DNA of 64,000 bases from the NCBI GenBank assembly GCA_965203735.1, contig OZ241909.1, positions 1,488,001 to 1,552,000 of the forward strand, written 5' to 3'. The stretch is from Bin55 sp965203735. GTDB taxonomy: Bacteria; Pseudomonadota; Gammaproteobacteria; Pseudomonadales; Azotimanducaceae. Below the pieces are notes generated by a model. It had not been told where the DNA came from and did no database searches. It was given only the letters and a program-made list of their open reading frames with translations. Position numbers and translations under genes: made by a program. Positions 7,239 through 16,852 of this stretch are shown here, piece after piece. Position 1 is the first letter of the stretch; the number at the start of each line of letters is the position of its first letter.

Positions 7239-9118
7239 TCAATCCCTAGTTTCCATGAGTACATCGGATAGCTCTTTCATTGCTGCTTCCACTTCAGGTG
7301 ACATTGGCCTTCTCGGCGAGAGGCCGCTCACTTGGCGCAGGTGAGCAATTTGCTCGTCCGAGAACAAGCCTTTAGATTCATGGACTAGTAGCTTTCTTGC
7401 TGCAAGCTTCTTTACTTCTTCGGATGGAATCTCGTCGAAAGAGTCGAACAATTGCACTGGAGCTTTAAATACAAGAGAGTGGAGTGCTGGATTGTGACCT
7501 TGAAGTTTTCCATATTCTTGGCAAGCTGAAGAAACAAACCCATTGCTTTTCGAAAGTCCTTGTGATCATCTAGGAGACTATCGACAACGGCACCGTAGGC
7601 ATAACTTCTTGTCGTTCCATCTCTCGCCTTGGGCAACGACTGAATCGCCGTGTCCAAATCCCAATTGGCCAACCAAGTGAACGCATAAGCTTCCGGTCCA
7701 ACACCATGTGTGTCCGGAGGCAGTCTGCGTAGTGTTTTCACTGCCAACTGAGGATCGACTATGGCGATCGAGAAAAGTAGAGACTGTCTCAAGTCGTCTG
7801 GTAAGCGGTCCATCCTCGGTTCGCCTTCCATCCATTCAAGCGCACCATCGACGTCGAGTTGAACCCAGGACGCCAAGACTCCAACTATTGCTCGGTCGCG
7901 AGTATCACTGTCTTCTATTGCGTCTAGCAGCTTCACAGCGCTTTGTGGCGAAGTCCGAGCTATTGCGGAAAGAGCTTTCTCTTGACCGATGGATTGTCCG
8001 TCCTTGGGCATGGCGCGAGTCGCATCCATCAGCTCATAGGGATCGTTGGATGCCCAAATTTCCGTCACTTGACTGTGCAAGAATCGTCGCGCCGACCTTC
8101 CTTCAAGCGAAGAAACAGTGCTGAATGCAGCGGCAGGGTCGGATTTCGCCCAATTTTGAACTGTTTGCGAAGCAATTCCCGCCATTCCTAGTGACCCAGT
8201 GGCAACGGCAAGGTCCGGCGCCAGTTCTGGATTGTTCATCCCTATTTCTCGACCAACCCCGTAAAGGCGTCCGCTTCGTTTGAGATAACCTTTGGTTAGT
8301 TTTTCTTGAATTTCCTCAAGTGCGCCAATGCCGTCTTGAACAATCCACGCGCTCACAATCCGAGTCAGCATTTCGGTTTGATCAGCATTCAGGTAATGTA
8401 GATCACTTGGACTTTGGCTTAGAAATGACTCAAGCTCCTGTCTTGGATCTTTGAAGGGCTGCTGACTAGAATATTTATTCAGAAAGTAAACTGCAATCCA
8501 CTCTTTGCCCAGTCGTCGTGCGATTTCACGACGTCGCTCTGCCGACAAGTCCGCACGGTACTGCACGAGATAGTTGGTTACTAGGTGCTTCATGTCATCA
8601 TCAAGAGCATGAGCATGGTCGATTGCTTGGTCCAAGTCCGAGAGGGCCCATTCCCAATAGACCAACGGAAGTAAGTCCTGCCGCCGTTCTTCGGAGAACT
8701 CAGCCACCTCTTCGGAAGCACTGATTGGATCGAGTACGGCTAGTCGTTGAATGATTGCGTTCTGCACTTCCTTCCGCCAACTGCCGGCTTGCATGGACTT
8801 GGATTGACTCAATAGCTTTTGCAGCTGGTTAGCATTAGAGTTCTGGAGGCTCTCAACCAATGCGGCAGTTCGTGCGATTCGACTGTCGAATCGATCAGGA
8901 TCACTAAGCTCTTTGATACTGAGTCGTACTTGTTTGTCTTGTGTCTGTGTACGGTCGTTCCCCGCTTCTTCATCTAGTGTTGAAGAACGTTTTGAGATGG
9001 AGCCCGATCTATCCGGTGGTCCATTTGGATTACTCTGAATAAAGTAGCCAAGCACAAACGATCCAACGGCCAAGACAACAATGGCACAAATGGCCAGGGT
9101 CGTGTGGCTTCTCTTCAT
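7239..9118 (-). pseudogene. helical-repeat membrane protein gene with a 3' frameshift
   Basis: A close relative of 11441-13330. The main frame runs from ATG 9118 with TM segment AICAIVVLAVGSFVLGYFIQ (residues 9-28) through the helical repeats to about 7498. There a missing base near TTCAAGGTCAC shifts the frame; the family sequence continues in the other frame (NPALHSLVFKAPVQLFDSFD) to the stop at 7239. The result is a 568-residue protein with a wrong tail, or a product lacking the last ~80 family residues. It may be a true mutation or an assembly error; apart from this it is intact. Confidence 0.8.
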
Positions 9119-9443
9119 GTCAAGTCCGTGCGAGGTGAGAATCTAATGGGAACACCATAGCCAATAGTAAACAAGGAATGCAGAGTGCCAAAGCACTCGA
9201 GGCTTGTGTTTGGTTCGAGGCCCCTGACTTGCACGCCAGAGGCTGGTGTAAACCTTGAGATTTCGGACGCTCTAGATGGTTCAACTTCAGGACACGGCTA
9301 ACGAAGCCGATTCAGAAATTAGCCGGATGTTGTGTGGAGACGCCTATCGTACCCTCGGCAATTGGCGTACCGTCATTGACCAAGAACGATGTGCGAGCGA
9401 CGCTTGCAATCTGGACAACGAGAGACTTGGCTAATTAGTCTGA
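9119..9443. other. gene-free spacer between helical-repeat paralogues
   Basis: A 325-bp stretch between two members of the family. A possible 52-codon plus-strand ORF (9276-9434) has no ribosome site and no recognised similarity. I see no repeat, terminator or RNA in it. Confidence 0.5.
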
Positions 9444-11324
9444 CTAACTCTCGTCCGTATCCCGAATTTGTTCTGTTAATTCGCGAACTCTTTCAAATGC
9501 CGCTTCTCTCCGAGCTTCTCGACTCTCTTGTCCGTATTGACTTGTCTCTTTAAGAACCGTGATTTGTTCCTCCGTGAAGACGTTGTTGCCCTGATGGGAG
9601 CGAAGCAATGAGCTTGCCACTCGTCTCCTGAAGTCCATGGACTCAAACCGTTCGAGCGCATCAAACAGTGCTCGAGGTTCACTAAGCACAAGACTGGTAA
9701 CGACAAAAGCCCTTTTCGGAATGTCTTGCTCATTGGCCAACTGAACGAACAGATCCATAGCTCGATCAGTTTCGTTTCTAATCGGTGGGGTGAGAAACAT
9801 CATGACCGACTCATAGGCTTCCACTTTAGTGTTGCCACCTCTTACTTGTGACAGCATGGATATTGCGGTATCCATGTCGAAATATGTCATGGCACTAATC
9901 ACTTGTGCTTCTGGTCCTATGCCATCCTCGTTAAGCGGCTGAGCTAGTGCTACTTGCATCGCTTGTTGTGGGTCGCTCCGTGCCAGTCCACTTATTGCAA
10001 CGATTCTCAACACGTCTCGATTGTGTACAACGCTCTCTTCGTTGTCTATCCATCGAAGGGCACTTGCGAGATCCGACTTTGACCAGCTTGTTGCTACCAC
10101 ACCCGCTACTAGGTCCAGGCTTGATTGATCTTCAACTTCATCAATGAGTTCTGCCGCTTCCTGTGGAGATCTGTATGCAAGTGAGAGTAGTGCTTTGTTG
10201 CGAGCAATGGGCTGAAGTTCATTCGACAATCCGCTGGCTTGATTCAACAGAGCTTTCGGATCTGTGATTGCCCAAGCTTCCAATACCTCAGTCTGCAGTT
10301 TTCCTCTTAAGTACTTAAGCTCGAGACTGGATACTGTGTTCAGTGCGGACAAAGGATCGACCCTGCCCCATTGATTCACCACTCGATCAATTAACTCCGT
10401 TACTCCGCTCGACCTCATATGGAATGTCAGGTCAAAAGCAAGTCTTGGATCGTCGTCGGCAACTTGTCGAACTACCATGTCAGAGATCTTCTGCAAAGAA
10501 GTCAGCGTGGAAAGGGACTCAATAAGATTGTCAATCGCATCGACACCATCTTTGAATATCCAAGCGCGAGCGATGTGGGTCATCATGCGTAGTTGAGCAT
10601 CGTCCGGATTACCAAGATTTTCGTTGTTCCGTCGTACAAACGCTGTCCATTCGCTTTCCGGGTCTTGAATTACGGGCGTGTCCGAGGTCCGCTCCATCAA
10701 TTCGATGGCAAGCCACTCCATGTCGAGTTGCCGCGCTAGTTCCCTACGATGTTGGGGAGTCAAGTCTTCCCGCACCAATAACATGCTCTCGACAGCCGTT
10801 TTCCTATCAGCGGGGTCGAGGCCACGTGCATGTTCAATCGCCTGTTCCAAATTTGATAGTGACCACTCGCGGTAGATTACCGAATGAAATGAAGGATTTT
10901 GATCAGATTGGAATTCGTTCACGGTGTCCAATGCAGCAATGGGGTCAATTGCTGCGAGACACTGGATAATTGCAAGTTGAACTTCGTCCTTCAAGCTCTT
11001 AGCCAATTGGCTCGACTGTCTCAAATGGGTAAGTAGTTCCTGTCGGTCTGCACCGGCGACTAGTTCATAGAGCGCAACAGAGCGCTCAAAGTGGCTGGGA
11101 AAACGATCATGTATTGCAAGTTCAGCAACGCTTTGAACCGCATCTTGGTCTAGCTTTCTGTAAATTGCACTCGAACCATCGTTTATGGACGTGTCCGAAT
11201 CGGTCAAGTGAGGACTGACGCTGCTTGTGGATGATTCCGTGCCACCTGCGACGACGAGTCCTAGTGCGAACGCCCCGGCAACTATGACTAGTCCAAGAAC
11301 GCCAAAGAGAAAATAATTCTTCAT
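9444..11324 (-). CDS. membrane-anchored alpha-helical repeat protein, unknown function
   Basis: 626 residues. An N-terminal membrane anchor (about 5-27, GVLGLVIVAGAFALGLVVAG) is followed by a Ser/Thr-rich linker to about 50 and then about 550 residues of helical repeats of roughly 35-40 residues. The repeats share W...DP..AL, as in WGRVDPLSALNTV and WSKSDLASALRWI. By topology the bulk should lie in the periplasm. Such solenoids usually bind proteins; no catalytic motif is seen. It is the second of a tandem set and differs from its neighbours mainly in the anchor. I cannot name the family. Confidence 0.75.
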   Translation of the reverse strand: MKNYFLFGVLGLVIVAGAFALGLVVAGGTESSTSSVSPHLTDSDTSINDGSSAIYRKLDQDAVQSVAELAIHDRFPSHFERSVALYELVAGADRQELLTHLRQSSQLAKSLKDEVQLAIIQCLAAIDPIAALDTVNEFQSDQNPSFHSVIYREWSLSNLEQAIEHARGLDPADRKTAVESMLLVREDLTPQHRRELARQLDMEWLAIELMERTSDTPVIQDPESEWTAFVRRNNENLGNPDDAQLRMMTHIARAWIFKDGVDAIDNLIESLSTLTSLQKISDMVVRQVADDDPRLAFDLTFHMRSSGVTELIDRVVNQWGRVDPLSALNTVSSLELKYLRGKLQTEVLEAWAITDPKALLNQASGLSNELQPIARNKALLSLAYRSPQEAAELIDEVEDQSSLDLVAGVVATSWSKSDLASALRWIDNEESVVHNRDVLRIVAISGLARSDPQQAMQVALAQPLNEDGIGPEAQVISAMTYFDMDTAISMLSQVRGGNTKVEAYESVMMFLTPPIRNETDRAMDLFVQLANEQDIPKRAFVVTSLVLSEPRALFDALERFESMDFRRRVASSLLRSHQGNNVFTEEQITVLKETSQYGQESREARREAAFERVRELTEQIRDTDES

Positions 11325-11440
11325 CGGTTTACAACTTCCAAAACTTCGACCAGTACTTCAACGAATTAAATTACGTTAGAACTTGTCGAGACTGCTCTCC
11401 AATCTTGTAGCCCTTGCGTTGTCTATTAGTCTCTCGCGCA

Positions 11441-13330
11441 TCACTCGAGTGTCTCCAAGACTGCTTCGGACAGCTCTTTGAGTGCTGCATCCAACTCAGG
11501 TGACCTTGGTCGACTGGGCGACGTTCCGCTTACTTCGCGCAAACGGGTCAACTGCTCATCCGAGAACAGACCCTGGGGTTCATGAACCAACAGATTGCCA
11601 GCTACGCGTTTCTTCAGATCTTCAGTCGGAATCTCATCCAGCGACTCGAACAATTGCAGCGGCGTATCCCACACAAGAGATCGGAGCGCTGGATTAAAGC
11701 CAATAATCGGCACTTCGTCGGCAACTTCGACAAATAAGTCCATTGCTTTTCTAAAGTCGCTATGCTCTTCCAACAGATTTTTGATAACCGCGCTGTATGC
11801 TGATAGCCGCGTTGGCCCATTTCTCGCTTGTGGCAACATGAGAATCGCAAGATCCAAGTCAGATGAGGAAAGGTTTCGTAGCACATGGCCTTCCGGTCCC
11901 ACCCCGTCGTTGCCAGTCGGAAGTTCGAGAGCCGCTTTCATTGCTAGCTGCGGATCAATTCTTGCCACTGAAGTTATCGCCGACTGGTACAAACTGAACT
12001 GCAGGTCAGAGACCAATTCATCGTTCTCGATCCATTCGAGCGCACCATCGATATCGAGTCTAGCCCAAGAGGACGCGATGTTGCTTGCTGCGCGGTCTCG
12101 AGCATCTCTGTTCTCTATCTCGCCAAGTAGCCTCGAAGCACTCTGTGGCGACGACTCAGCCATTGCGGACAGTGCTTTTTCCTGAGCTATTGAATGCAGT
12201 TCTTTCGGCATAGTGCGAATTGCGTCAAGCAACTCATGTGGATTTTGAGCAGCCCAAGTAACCAGCACCTGATCCTGGAAAAAACGTTTCATCGATCTGC
12301 CTTCAAGCGATGAAACGGCACTAAAGGCCGCAGTTGGATCGGACTCGGCCCACCTCCGAACCGTTAGCCAAGCACTTCCACCAATTCCGACGGACCCGGT
12401 GGCAACAGACAACTGCAACGCCAGTTCCGGGCTGTTCTCGGATAAATCGTGGATGATTGAGAAGGTCGGCGCGGTTTCCCCAAGGAATCCGTCGGGCAGC
12501 GATGCCTCGATCTCCTCAAAAGCGTCAATGCCTTCTTGGGACAGCCAAGCAATCAGAATTTGAGCTAGTAAATGAGTTTGTTCGTCGCTCCAAGACTCGA
12601 GGGCGCTTGAGTTCCGGCTAAGGAAGTCTTCCAATTCCTGTCTTGGGTCGCTGATTGGCTCTTGACTGGAATCTTGTTTCAGCAGCTGGATAGCAATCCA
12701 TTCTTGGTCAAAGCTCCGTGCAATACTTCTACGCTGGGCGGGAGGTAAGTCGGCTCGAGAACGCACAATGCTCTGAATCACACTTGGCTTAAATTTGTCG
12801 TCGAGATTCTGTGCTTGACCGATGGCTTCATCCAAGTTTGCCAATGCCCATTCCCGAAAGACAATAGGAAGTAGAGACAGCTGGCGAGCGTCGGTGAATT
12901 CATACACCTCAGCCAATGCGTTGATTGGGTCGAGCACGGCTAGTCGCTGAATGATTGCATTCTGCATTTCTTCTTGCCAGCTGCTTGATTGCATCGACTT
13001 GGACTGACTCAAGAACTCCATCAGTTCGCTTACATCGGAATTCTGAACACTCTTAACCAATGCGGTGGTTCGAGCTATTCGACTCTTGAATCGACGAGGA
13101 TCGCTAAGCTCTTCGATACTGAACTGTTCTTGCGTGTCTTGAGACTGTGCGCTATCGTAATCTGCTGTCACCGCTACTGTTTCTGAGAGACCAGAGGATA
13201 AAGCTGTATCATCCTTCGCTCCGGTCGTATTGCTTTGAATGAAGTAGCCAAGTACAAATGATCCGAAGGCTAAGACAACAATGACGAAAGTGGCCAAAGA
13301 CCACTTGACTTCTATTCGTGTCAAGTCCAT
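11441..13330 (-). CDS. membrane-anchored alpha-helical repeat protein, unknown function
   Basis: 629 residues with a membrane anchor (about 12-31, FVIVVLAFGSFVLGYFIQ), an acidic and Ser-rich linker, then helical repeats to the end, for example WAESDPTAAFSAVSSLEGRS and IDPQLAMKAALELP. It is the most upstream intact member and is very similar to the frameshifted copy 7239-9118. The C-terminal tail (LFSDEQLTRLREVSG) is shared by all members. It is 116 bp upstream of the next paralogue on the same strand, so co-transcription is possible. Its function is unknown. Confidence 0.75.
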   Translation of the reverse strand: MDLTRIEVKWSLATFVIVVLAFGSFVLGYFIQSNTTGAKDDTALSSGLSETVAVTADYDSAQSQDTQEQFSIEELSDPRRFKSRIARTTALVKSVQNSDVSELMEFLSQSKSMQSSSWQEEMQNAIIQRLAVLDPINALAEVYEFTDARQLSLLPIVFREWALANLDEAIGQAQNLDDKFKPSVIQSIVRSRADLPPAQRRSIARSFDQEWIAIQLLKQDSSQEPISDPRQELEDFLSRNSSALESWSDEQTHLLAQILIAWLSQEGIDAFEEIEASLPDGFLGETAPTFSIIHDLSENSPELALQLSVATGSVGIGGSAWLTVRRWAESDPTAAFSAVSSLEGRSMKRFFQDQVLVTWAAQNPHELLDAIRTMPKELHSIAQEKALSAMAESSPQSASRLLGEIENRDARDRAASNIASSWARLDIDGALEWIENDELVSDLQFSLYQSAITSVARIDPQLAMKAALELPTGNDGVGPEGHVLRNLSSSDLDLAILMLPQARNGPTRLSAYSAVIKNLLEEHSDFRKAMDLFVEVADEVPIIGFNPALRSLVWDTPLQLFESLDEIPTEDLKKRVAGNLLVHEPQGLFSDEQLTRLREVSGTSPSRPRSPELDAALKELSEAVLETLE

Positions 13331-13497
13331 AAAAGCTGAGGTCTGGGTTAGAACTCCGTAGCAAACAGTATGTTAGGTGCAGGGAAAGTCAATGTTACTT
13401 GGAACAATGTGAGATTGCCACATGTTAATGGTCAGGTAGCAATCTCATTTAGTTACGATACGGATTGTAGATTGGTTCCAATCGGTTCAATTTTCAA

Positions 13498-14514
13498 ACA
13501 CGCCTCTGCAGTTATGACAGCCCACTTTCAGCATACAGGATCCTCGACGGAGCCGGAAGGTGGCTGGCGCAAGCCGTCAGGAGGCGATGCGGAAGCTGCG
13601 GTTCCCAGAATCGGCGGTTGTAGCGATAGACGAACTCGTCGAGGTACTTCTGCAGCTTGGGGGAGGACACTCCGTGAAAGGTTCCGAGCAGGAAGCGCTT
13701 GAGGTTCGCGATGGCGGTGTGCACCTTCGGAAGCCATTCGTCCACCTTCTCGGCGGGAGTGGTGCGCGACTCGACCTCCAGGCCGTCCTCGAGATTCATG
13801 ATGCCGTACGCCTTCCACCCGTCCGTGCGGATGCGGAGCTCGTCGCCCAGACGCTCGTGGAACGCGAGCACGGTGTCGCCGTCCACGCTGTCCACGGCCT
13901 TCATGGCGAGAAATCCGGCGCGATCGTTGGACCGGTGCTCCACCGCCACGAGCACGGGTCGCTTGCCCTCGGCACCGCGTCCCCGCTTGCCGCCCCGGGT
14001 CCGCCCGCCCACGAAGGCGTCGTCCAGCTCCATGTGCTCGTCGTCCCGGACGCCCAGCACGTAGTTCCGGTCGCGGTCCCCCATGGCACGTCGGATCTTG
14101 TCCAGCATCAGCTGCGCCGTTCTCAAGGTCACGCCGATCATCTTGCGCAGCCGCTCGGCGGAGATGCCGCCCTTGTCGGCGGTGGCGAGGTAGATCGCGG
14201 CGAACCACTTGGGAAGGGGAAGGCGCGTGTTCTCGAACAGCGTCCCCGCGGTGGGGGACGCCTGGAACCCGCAGCTCCGGCACTGCCGGATGCGATGACG
14301 CTCCAGCACGTAGGCTCGGTCGTGGTCGCATCGCGGGCACCGAAATCCCTCGCGCCAGCGAATCTTCGCCACGGCCTCCAGGCATGCGCGTTCGGATCCG
14401 TAGCGCATGGTCCATTCCTGGTAGCTGGTCTTTTCATACGTTTTCATCGTGTATTGCTCTCTTCTCTTGATGGTGTACTATTATACAGTACCTGTCATAA
14501 CCGCAGAGGCGTGT
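13498..14514 (-). mobile_element. IS1595-family insertion sequence
   Basis: It is bounded by long, nearly perfect inverted repeats: ACACGCCTCTGC... at 13498-13520 and its complement at 14492-14514, with one mismatch in 23. It contains one intact transposase. I see no 8-bp target duplication at the edges, so one flank may have been lost by recombination. Confidence 0.88.
13512..14447 (-). CDS. IS1595-family transposase
   Basis: 311 residues. An N-terminal zinc ribbon has two CxxC pairs (CPRC at about 36-39 and CRSC at about 56-59), then a helical DNA-binding region, then the ISXO2-type DDE core with MELDDAFVGGRTRGGKRGRG, RTDGWKAYG and the C-terminal VYRYNRRFW stretch. Length and order fit the family. 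The frame is intact between good inverted repeats, so it is possibly active. Base composition is strongly GC-rich compared with the flanking genes, pointing to a foreign source. Confidence 0.93.
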   Translation of the reverse strand: MKTYEKTSYQEWTMRYGSERACLEAVAKIRWREGFRCPRCDHDRAYVLERHRIRQCRSCGFQASPTAGTLFENTRLPLPKWFAAIYLATADKGGISAERLRKMIGVTLRTAQLMLDKIRRAMGDRDRNYVLGVRDDEHMELDDAFVGGRTRGGKRGRGAEGKRPVLVAVEHRSNDRAGFLAMKAVDSVDGDTVLAFHERLGDELRIRTDGWKAYGIMNLEDGLEVESRTTPAEKVDEWLPKVHTAIANLKRFLLGTFHGVSSPKLQKYLDEFVYRYNRRFWEPQLPHRLLTACASHLPAPSRILYAESGLS

Positions 14515-14676
14515 CTTGAAATTGATATACTCCTAGAACCTCAGACCTACCTGTTAAGTGCGCACCACCTTGACCTACAGGACGGACTTTCCTGTGGTTA
14601 AATTGCACATGCTGGCCTGTTAGGGTCGACACAGAACCGTCACTCAGGAAAAGACCCAAGTGGAACAGGAGGTTTC

Positions 14677-14850
14677 ATGAACGCAACGCACACACCGGAC
14701 ACCCCGTCGTCGAACGCTGGCCTGCTGACGCCGGAGCAGGAGCCGAGCTGGCGGGGACCGATGCTGAACTGGCAGTCGGCCAAACGCGAGTTCTCCATCC
14801 ATTTCGAGGAGCGCTTCAACCCCTCGAGCGGTTGGGTGACGAAGGCGTAG
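14677..14850 (+). CDS. short ORF of unknown origin, probably truncated
   Basis: 57 codons from ATG 14677 behind a strong ribosome site (AGGAGGT, 14667-14673). The product is polar (TPDTPSSNAGLLTPEQEPSW) with no motif I recognise. It is GC-rich like the IS material on both sides, so it is probably the 5' end of a gene cut by the IS630 remnant rather than a host gene. Confidence 0.35.
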   Translation: MNATHTPDTPSSNAGLLTPEQEPSWRGPMLNWQSAKREFSIHFEERFNPSSGWVTKA

Positions 14851-14904
14851 GAACTATGGTACAATTAGAAAATCGAAAAATTTTCTCGCCCTCGGGGGAG
14901 AACT

Positions 14905-15284
14905 GGGAAGGGACCCATACACGGAATTCCTGACACTTCTGGAGTACGAGGAGCTGCGCGACGGGCTGCCGAACGACCAGGTGGTGTTCTTCTTCGACGC
15001 GGTGCATCCGGAGCCCCAGATCCGGCCCGCCTCGCGCTGGTGCCCGAAGCACTGGAAGCCCGCGGTGCGCGCCGCACCTGAACCCCATCGAGCGGCTCCG
15101 GGGCAAGATGCACCAACGCGTCACTCACAACCAATGGAACGCGAGCCTGACCGATTTCCGCGCGCGCATCCTGCAGTTCCTCGCCGAGGTGACCGAGCGC
15201 TGGGACGAGCTGAAGAGCAACGTGACCGACAACTTCCGCATCGTCAAGCACCAAGGATTGATCTTCGTGGACGGATCGGCATAG
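14905..15284 (+). pseudogene. IS630-family transposase remnant
   Basis: Two frames carry separate pieces of an IS630 transposase: DQVVFFFDAVHPEPQ (around 14972-15017, the first catalytic Asp region) and, after an internal deletion and frameshift near 15075, HLNPIERLRGKMHQRVTHN (the catalytic Glu region) down to the stop at 15284. The middle, with the second Asp, is missing. The 3' end lies about 28 bp from the right copy of the direct repeat. Confidence 0.8.
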
Positions 15285-15299
15285 AAGCAAGAGCTAGGT

Positions 15300-15560
15300 T
15301 CAACTAGTATGCAACATGCCAGCTAGGGTGAGACGTGCAAGCTCGATGAGCTCATCAATCACAAATGCCTGAGCATGTGCACTGATTCCGGCTGGACAGA
15401 GATGAAAGATCGCATCTTCACGAATTTCCAATTGCTCGCGAGTGTCCGTAATCACATTTTCGAACGGATGCGTATAGGTCAGGACGGTTGGTCCTGACTC
15501 CTCAAAGTCCTGTGGATTGGTCGACTCGATTCGGCTTTGGTTTTTGAGTGGAACAGTCAT
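15300..15560 (-). pseudogene. 5' fragment of the RDD-family gene
   Basis: It starts like the intact gene at 2172 (MTVPLKNQSRIES against MTVPLQNQSRIES) and matches it to about codon 83, just inside the first membrane segment, then breaks off and stops after a few unrelated codons. It follows the intact DUF482 gene by 41 bp. It is the counterpart of the truncated DUF482 fragment at the left edge of the island. Confidence 0.88.
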
Positions 15561-15940
15561 GCTTAGTCAGTCATTTGCGAAAGGGTCAATTAAGTACCTT
15601 GTCAGACCTTTGTGCGATGCTGAAACTTCGAGAGATCGATGTCATTTCGAAACGGCGAGTGCTGCTCAATGTATTCGATGTCGTGCTCAACGAATTGCTT
15701 CTCTTCCTCAAGAAATCGAGCAACTGCGTTACGAAAGTTCGTTTCGGCGATGTAATGTGCCGAGTATGTTGTCTGAGGAAGATAGCCACGCGCGATCTTG
15801 TGTCCACCCTGAGCTCCGGCTTCCACACGTTGTAGTTTGTGCTCTATCGCGAAGTCGATCGCTTGGTAGTAACAAGTCTCAAAGTGTAGAAATCTGTGAT
15901 CTTCGATGCATCCCCAATTTCTGCCGAAAATCGCATCGTC
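15312..15940. repeat. right copy of ~630-bp direct repeat bounding the island
   Basis: Collinear with 1924-2552, offset 13,388 bp. It lies across the end of the intact DUF482 gene and the truncated RDD gene. Confidence 0.9.
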
Positions 15941-16804
15941 ACCAATAAAGTTTATTGCACCAGCTATGTACTTGTCGTTACGTTTACAGAGTATCAGCAA
16001 AGTCTGCTCCGGCATCAAGTCCGACACCAAACTAAAGAACTCGCGGTTCAGGTAGGGACGACCCCATTTGCGATAGCCGGTGTCTACATAGAACTCGTAG
16101 AAATCATCCCAATGGTGCTCTTTAAGATCTGATCCTGTAATTGATTCAATGGTGATGCCGTCAAATACAGCCTCGCGTCGTTCACGGCGTATGTTTTTGC
16201 GCTTCTTGGAAGATAGTTCGGAGAGGAAGTGGTCAAAAGAGTCGTAGTCTGCATTGTGCCAATGAAACTGTGTGTCGACGCGTTGCAACCATCCAAGCTT
16301 TCCAGCTCGTTCCCATTGATCTTTAGGCATGAACGTAATGTGTGCCGAACTCAATTGAAGCTTACGAGTGATTTGAGCGATCACGAGAAGTAATTGGTCC
16401 TCGACCTGGGCGCTTAGTTTGTCTGTCGGAGCAAGCAGTCTGGGACCCGTAGCTGGCGTAAATGGGATGCTTACCTGCAATTTGGGGTAATACTGCCCAC
16501 CTGCTCCATACCAAGCGTTAGCCCAACTTCCGTCGAACACGAACTCGCCTCTCGAGTGCGACTTCACGTACATCGGAACGATTCCCAGTGTTTGTTCCTC
16601 GGACTTGAGCTCTATATGGAAGGGTTGCCAGCCGGTTTCCGCCGACACGCTTCCACTCTCTTCGAGAGCTTGAAAAAATCGATGGTCAACGAATGGGTTA
16701 TATGGTTGTCCTGGAGGATTTGCACATGCGTTCCAAGTCGAAGCAGGAACATCACAGATCGAATGTCGGATGTGTCCCTCGAGCTTAATTGAAGCGTTTC
16801 CCAT
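15602..16804 (-). CDS. FemAB/DUF482-like GNAT-fold acyltransferase
   Basis: 400 residues resembling the DUF482 (PF04339) group, which has a doubled GNAT fold related to FemAB aminoacyl transferases. Features include FDGSWANAWYGAGGQYYPKL, PFTPATGPRLL (around 112-122), the FLSELSSKKRKNIRRERR basic stretch and the C-terminal GRNWGCIEDHRFLHFETCYYQAI region with GGHKIARGYLP. The substrate is unknown; transfer to peptidoglycan or peptides is only inferred from the fold. It is the last intact gene of the minus-strand run from 22550 and originally preceded the RDD gene. Confidence 0.8.
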   Translation of the reverse strand: MGNASIKLEGHIRHSICDVPASTWNACANPPGQPYNPFVDHRFFQALEESGSVSAETGWQPFHIELKSEEQTLGIVPMYVKSHSRGEFVFDGSWANAWYGAGGQYYPKLQVSIPFTPATGPRLLAPTDKLSAQVEDQLLLVIAQITRKLQLSSAHITFMPKDQWERAGKLGWLQRVDTQFHWHNADYDSFDHFLSELSSKKRKNIRRERREAVFDGITIESITGSDLKEHHWDDFYEFYVDTGYRKWGRPYLNREFFSLVSDLMPEQTLLILCKRNDKYIAGAINFIGDDAIFGRNWGCIEDHRFLHFETCYYQAIDFAIEHKLQRVEAGAQGGHKIARGYLPQTTYSAHYIAETNFRNAVARFLEEEKQFVEHDIEYIEQHSPFRNDIDLSKFQHRTKV

Positions 16805-16852
16805 GGCTATGCAATCAAGGAATACTTTGCGCGAGCTTCAAATGCACGCAGT

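Noticed and set aside
7412..7500. Programmed frameshift in the helical-repeat gene
   Set aside because: No slippery heptamer or following hairpin at the shift site; a mutation or sequence error is simpler.
9276..9434. 52-codon plus-strand ORF in the spacer between paralogues
   Set aside because: No ribosome site, and another frame is open over the same stretch; no similarity recognised.
13560..14519. Long plus-strand ORF (319 codons) opposite the IS1595 transposase
   Set aside because: Antisense shadow in GC-rich DNA; the minus-strand frame has the zinc ribbon and the DDE core.
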